A DNA stretch of 64,000 nucleotides from Chenopodium formosanum (lineage: Eukaryota; Streptophyta; Magnoliopsida; Caryophyllales; Amaranthaceae). A program made the position numbers and the translations under genes. The stretch is from the NCBI GenBank assembly GCA_024500155.1, contig CM044857.1:3164501-3228500 (forward strand), written 5' to 3'. This document shows, in pieces, positions 60,049 to 64,000 of this stretch. Position 1 is the first letter of the stretch. Every line of letters begins with the position of its first letter. The notes under the pieces were generated by a model. That model saw only the letters and a list, made by a program, of their open reading frames with translations, did not search any database and was not told the DNA's origin.

Positions 60049-62661
60049 ATGATACAAGGGTCCGTAAAAGAGAATTACAACTACCCTTCTCCAATTGCTA
60101 CTCATAAAGAAGTTATCAGCCAACCTCAGCTCTTCTTTGATACACTCAAAAGTCTCCATTCTATGTTGGGCACCAAATTCACGTACGCCATATAAAATAT
60201 CTATAATGCATCATATTATCGATCGTAGAATCTAATTTACGTAACTCTAAATTTTTATTTTACTTTTACTTGTTTAATAATTGATTTATCACGAAAATTA
60301 TAAGGTTATAATATTTTTTTTTATTGTGTTATCTACCAAAAGGGTACCAGTAATTGGAAGAAGGGAGCTAGATTTGCATGTGTTATATGTTGAAGTTACT
60401 AAGAGAGGTGGCTATAATAAGGTTGATGATACATGTTTAACCCCACTTTTTTTCTTTTACTTTTTTCTTTTACTAATTAAAATTTAATGTTCTACAGAAT
60501 TTTGTGTAATTATAGGTTGTTTCAGAGAAGAAATGGAGGGAAATAAGTTCAGTTTTCAAGTTTTCTGCCACTGCCACAAGTGCTTCATCTGTGCTAAAAA
60601 AGCATTACCTTAGACTTCTTTACCAGTATGAGCAACTTTACTTCTTTAATGTACAAAGCCCTGTATTCTCAACTCCTCCACCAGGTACCACGCCTATTTG
60701 TTTCAACTTAGCTTTGTATACACCTTGAACTGTTTACTCTTATTGTTCGGAATTTATAGTCCCATATATTGTTTTAGGAAATCTTCAAAAGGCCAGGTGC
60801 TTCCTTAAACAATAATAGCTTATGATAAACTTTATTCCAATAAGAAGTATGTCACAACTTTAAGTAATAAGGAATTAGTTTTGAAATAGGATAGTACACC
60901 AGGGTGCACTATGTGCATAGTGCGCCCGATAAATAAAAAAAGGCGGAAATAACATAATTTGATTGAACAAAGAACATACCGCGTTTGACAAAGAACATAC
61001 TTATGTTTGACAAAGAACATACCTATATATGTTTGATGATGTGTTCTTTTATACTTATGTTTTTTAACATGTATTGATTAAACATGTTTTTTGAGTTTTA
61101 ATAATACAAAGTATGTTATTTGAATTTGGCTTATATGTTCTATGAATTTGGCTCGTATGTTCCTTGAGATAATGAGTTACGCACGCATTGTATTTTTTTT
61201 TAATTATCATATATATTTAAATTATTTTTATTATTGTATGTTATTTGAGTTTGATCAGTGTGTTCTTTAGATATCAACTATATGTTCTTTACATTATAAC
61301 TTTGTTCTTTTAACATATGTGATTTTGAATTTTAAAATTTAAAATTTAATTTGAAATGAAATCTTGAAATAATTTTTGAGAGTGAAAACTAAAATTATTA
61401 TGGAAAGTTGAATTTTTAGAGAGAGAAAAAACTATTTTTTGGGAAATGATATCTTTGGTAAAAAAAAATTTCTATTAATGTGTAATGTCTTTATGTTCTT
61501 TGGTAATGCATGTTCTTTGTCAAACACAAACATGTTCTTTGTCAAACACTTATATGTTCTTTTTCAAATACTTATAGGTTCTTTCCGCCTCTTTTTATTA
61601 ACTAGGTGCACCATGTGCATGGTGCACTTTAGTGCACAGATTAGGCATTTAGGAATTAGAGTAACTCGTTTGTCACAAAATGGTATTCTTATAAAATCAC
61701 GTCATATCCTTATAATAATTAGAGGTTAAAATAAACTGACCATTGTATGAGGACAAAGAGAGCAATTATTGGATTAGCTGGTAAAATTTGATTCCTACCT
61801 CTGCAGGTCCGTGCCCATTTGGTCCTATTACTAGTGATGATCATGAGAAAATTACACCCAAAAGTTCACTTGATAGAGATATTTATTCATTGTCACTATT
61901 TCCTTAGTACATGCTGTGAAAATTAACTTTGTACAACTAAACCGAGTTTAGGTAAGTAAGGGTCAATAAAAATCAAGGTAAAAAGAATGAAGTACTCGTA
62001 TATATCTACAGAATACTGTCATTCTCCTATTGTCCTGCCGGCTGCTAGTAGTAAAAAGTTTCTTGTATTTTCCAGATTCTAGTCCCTTGAGCATTCCAGC
62101 AGTAGGAACAATTCATGGGAAATTCGACTGCGGGTATTTAGTCTCTGTCAGACTAGGACAGGAACTGCTGAGTGGAGTGATTTACCATCCTGTAGACAAG
62201 CAATGCGCTTCCTCCTCTCCAGCTGATGATCTTAACATGGAAATCATCCCTTACGATCCCAGTAAGCAACCTTGCCAGGTACCAGGAAAAAGAAGGCGTA
62301 AGAGGAAACGATGGGGTGGAGATCCCAGCCACCCAAAACCCAACAGAAGTGGCTACAATTTCTTCTTTTCAGAGAAGCATTCAGTCCTAAAATCCCTTTA
62401 TCCTAATAGTCTAGAGAGGGAGTTTACTAAAATGATAGGAGAATTATGGAATAATCTCAACTCTGAAGAGAGAAAGGTGAGTCGAATTTTCAAGTGTATA
62501 AGTCAAGAAGATTGTGATTTATTTAAAAATTGCTTTGATATTTGTTTTTAGTGCAGGTGTATCAGAATATAGGGGAAAGGGATAAGGAAAGATATAAAAG
62601 AGAACTCCAGGAATACAACGCCAAGTTAGCTGCAATGAAAGGCAAAACGAACAAGTCATAA
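60049..62661 (+). CDS. ARID and HMG-box DNA-binding protein (plant ARID-HMG / HMGB9-15 type)
   Basis: Nuclear architectural DNA-binding protein. Six exons: 60049-60182, 60343-60421, 60516-60684, 61807-61863, 62076-62476, 62557-62661; 945 bases, 314 aa, all phases consistent. The ARID domain (about 33-125) is built across exons 1-3: FFDTLKSLHSMLGTKF, VPVIGRRELDLHVLYVEVTK, SEKKWREISSVFKFS, LLYQYEQLYFF. Exon 5 brings the conserved linker GTIHGKFDCGYLV, a basic stretch (GKRRRKRKRW, possible nuclear signal, near 218) and the HMG box from residue 232 (HPKPNRSGYNFFFSEKH, FTKMIGELWNNLNSEERK), finished in exon 6 (VYQNIGERDKERYKREL). Exon 4 and its donor (AAAA/GTTCAC) are the weakest part. A 772-bp transposon sits in intron 3. 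Arabidopsis relatives bind AT-rich DNA and act in pollen development. Confidence 0.9.
60870..61659. mobile_element. Long-TIR (Mutator-like) element in an ARID-HMG intron
   Basis: The element at 60879-61650 is flanked by the 9-bp duplication AGGAATTAG (60870-60878, 61651-61659). The arms of roughly 130-140 bp share palindromic GTGCACTATGTGCATAGTGC-type ends, then aaggcggaaa, then repeated tttgacaaagaacatac units (left) with the inverted equivalents gttctttgtcaaacac (right). The core is AT-rich and non-coding. The outermost 20 bases of the two arms match poorly, so the exact limits rest on the duplication. Confidence 0.8.
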
Positions 62662-63870
62662 TCTACTGACTGACGTACTGGAAGAAATTGCTATATTAAT
62701 TGCAGAACACAATGCTTCTTAGAGCTAGTGTACCTAATCCTAATGCTTAAATACGGAGTATATAAACTGGCTGATAATGCAAATTACCTTTCATGTTATT
62801 GAAGAAGCACTAAGTAGATTGAACAAGGTTAGGAGTCTATATTTACCTCATATGTCAACTAGTTTAGTTGAATAGAATTTTGGGGTGATGTCCGATACCC
62901 AGAAGTAAATCATATTTCAATTACTGCCTTGGTTGCTATATGAACCCAAAATCTGTGGGATAGGACAGAAGCAAGTCAAGCAATTCGAAACACTATGGAA
63001 CCAACTTGAAAGATAATGTTGCTAGGTGACCAACTAGAAAAATTATGTAGATCTTCATGCTAGGTAATGCCGACCAATTACATTAACATTATTCATCACA
63101 TGTTCAAGCAGATGTAATTTGACATTAAGCTGTTTAGTAGAGATTTTAAATTGCGAGCTGTTATGGTAAGGCATAAGGACACAAGCCACGCATGATAGCT
63201 TTTGTCCACACAATGGCCAGCTCGAGAATGATGAATAAAAAAATGAGACAAAAGATGACTTCTAATTTTCCATACATCAAAGATGCCATTCCATTGAGTT
63301 TTGCCTCAGAAAACCAGGAGGATGATAAGACTAAGTCGGAGCTTACAGATACCGTGATGCTAGTACCATAATAAATATGAAAACATGAGAAAGCTACTGC
63401 AGTTAGCCTGATAGGGTCCAAAAAAAGGAGGGGGCTAGATGCAGGCCTTTCCAGAAAGACAAGGCTATGATAATTCAGCCAATGAGGCAGGCGGGGTTCT
63501 CATGGGCTACTGATTTAGAGAAAAATTTTAACCAATTATACATGCACTTTTTAGTACTCCAGTAGTTTAAGTCAGACTTCATTTAGTAGCGATTCCTATC
63601 AAAGATAAGCTTAAATTTGAAGCCAGTTCATGCTTTTAGGAATTTTATCCACAAGGCTAGCAATATGAAGTTCTCAACGACTTGATATGAACAAGTAATC
63701 AATTTAAAAATTATACCCAGGGGGCCAGGAAACCAAAGAGTTCATTTAGTTTATCGTTCAAAGGTCTAACAATATCAAAACTTTCACTTCCCTAACTAAA
63801 TTAAGGAATCCACCTCCATAAAAATTACCACAATCATTCAGCTGCTTGTTGAAAATGGAGCAGTTCAGAT
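62662..63870. other. Intergenic region 3' of the ARID-HMG gene
   Basis: ARID-HMG 3'UTR and, toward the right, the 3' flank of a minus-strand gene. The minus-strand open frame 63161-63421 contains a hydrophobic stretch (LEVIFCLIFLFIILELAIVW) but resembles nothing known; treated as unsupported. Confidence 0.4.
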
Positions 63871-63973
63871 TCAAATTTCCTCAGAGGCATCAATATGGGA
63901 TCCACCTGCACTTGTTGCAACAGGCAACTTTTCCGTTGCTAACCTTTCTTCCAGTGCTCGAGCACCTCTTTTC
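63871..63973 (-). CDS. Terminal exon of an unidentified minus-strand gene (partial)
   Basis: On the minus strand a 3' splice site (ATATCAG, ending at 63974) opens a 34-codon frame, KRGARALEERLATEKLPVAT, then SAGGSHIDASEEI, ending in TGA at 63871-63873. The amphipathic charged start and acidic end look like real protein rather than chance sequence, and the codon choice is unlike the AT-rich surroundings. The rest of the gene lies beyond 64000. I do not recognise the family. Confidence 0.5.
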
Positions 63974-64000
63974 CTGATATATTAATACAAATGATGACTA

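Noticed and set aside
63161..63421. Minus-strand frame with a hydrophobic segment, possibly a membrane protein.
   Set aside because: No family resemblance and no splice or start evidence; probably chance in the 3' flank of the neighbouring gene.

Overview
The window is plant nuclear DNA: AT-rich, with intron-split genes using GT-AG splice sites, large intergenic spaces and many layers of transposable-element debris. The genes (cytosolic AMY2-type alpha-amylase, CYP81-type P450, DUF295 F-box, ARID-HMG, type 1 nsLTP, mL54) are those of a flowering plant. Frequent short motifs such as tacggagta resemble what I know from Caryophyllales (Amaranthaceae), but that is only a weak inference.

Layout. 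1-970: decayed Ty3/gypsy gag-pol fragment. 5.1-5.3 kb: intact-looking tRNA-derived SINE. 6.8-13.5 kb and 17.2-25.6 kb, both minus strand: a tandem pair of alpha-amylase genes with 11 matching exon boundaries. The first is intact (416 aa predicted). The second has an in-frame tandem duplication of a mini-exon, no recognisable start exon, and changes at family-conserved positions. The spacer between them holds several MITEs. 27.6-29.7 kb: two-exon CYP81-like P450. 30.6-31.7 kb: DUF295 F-box gene whose 3' end abuts a probable non-autonomous hAT element. 33.3-34.3 kb: broken F-box/LRR gene. 36.9-44.8 kb: a nest of transposons, with a dead PIF/Harbinger transposase plus its MYB-like partner ORF, invaded by two long-TIR elements, a MITE sitting in a (TA)n tract, and a 5'-truncated LINE. 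45.9-47.2 kb: second DUF295 F-box gene. 48.0-49.9 kb, minus: mitochondrial ribosomal protein mL54 with a 5'UTR intron; just upstream of its first exon lies a SINE that was later split by a 1.1-kb hAT element. 51.5-51.9 kb: another long-TIR element. 57.8-58.5 kb: nsLTP. 60.0-62.7 kb: six-exon ARID-HMG gene with a long-TIR element in intron 3. 63.87-63.97 kb: last exon of an unidentified minus-strand gene leaving the window.

The genes form no pathway or operon. The strongest structural story is mobile-element nesting: for at least seven insertions both target-site duplications can be read directly (hAT 8 bp, SINE 13 and 17 bp, LINE 10 bp, four long-TIR elements 8-9 bp). Several of the long-TIR elements have arms built from short tandem units, an architecture that may unite them. 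The most gene-relevant observations are the exon-2 duplication and missing start exon of the second amylase copy, a 521-bp insertion of unknown class inside that gene, and the hAT-in-SINE nest at the mL54 promoter.
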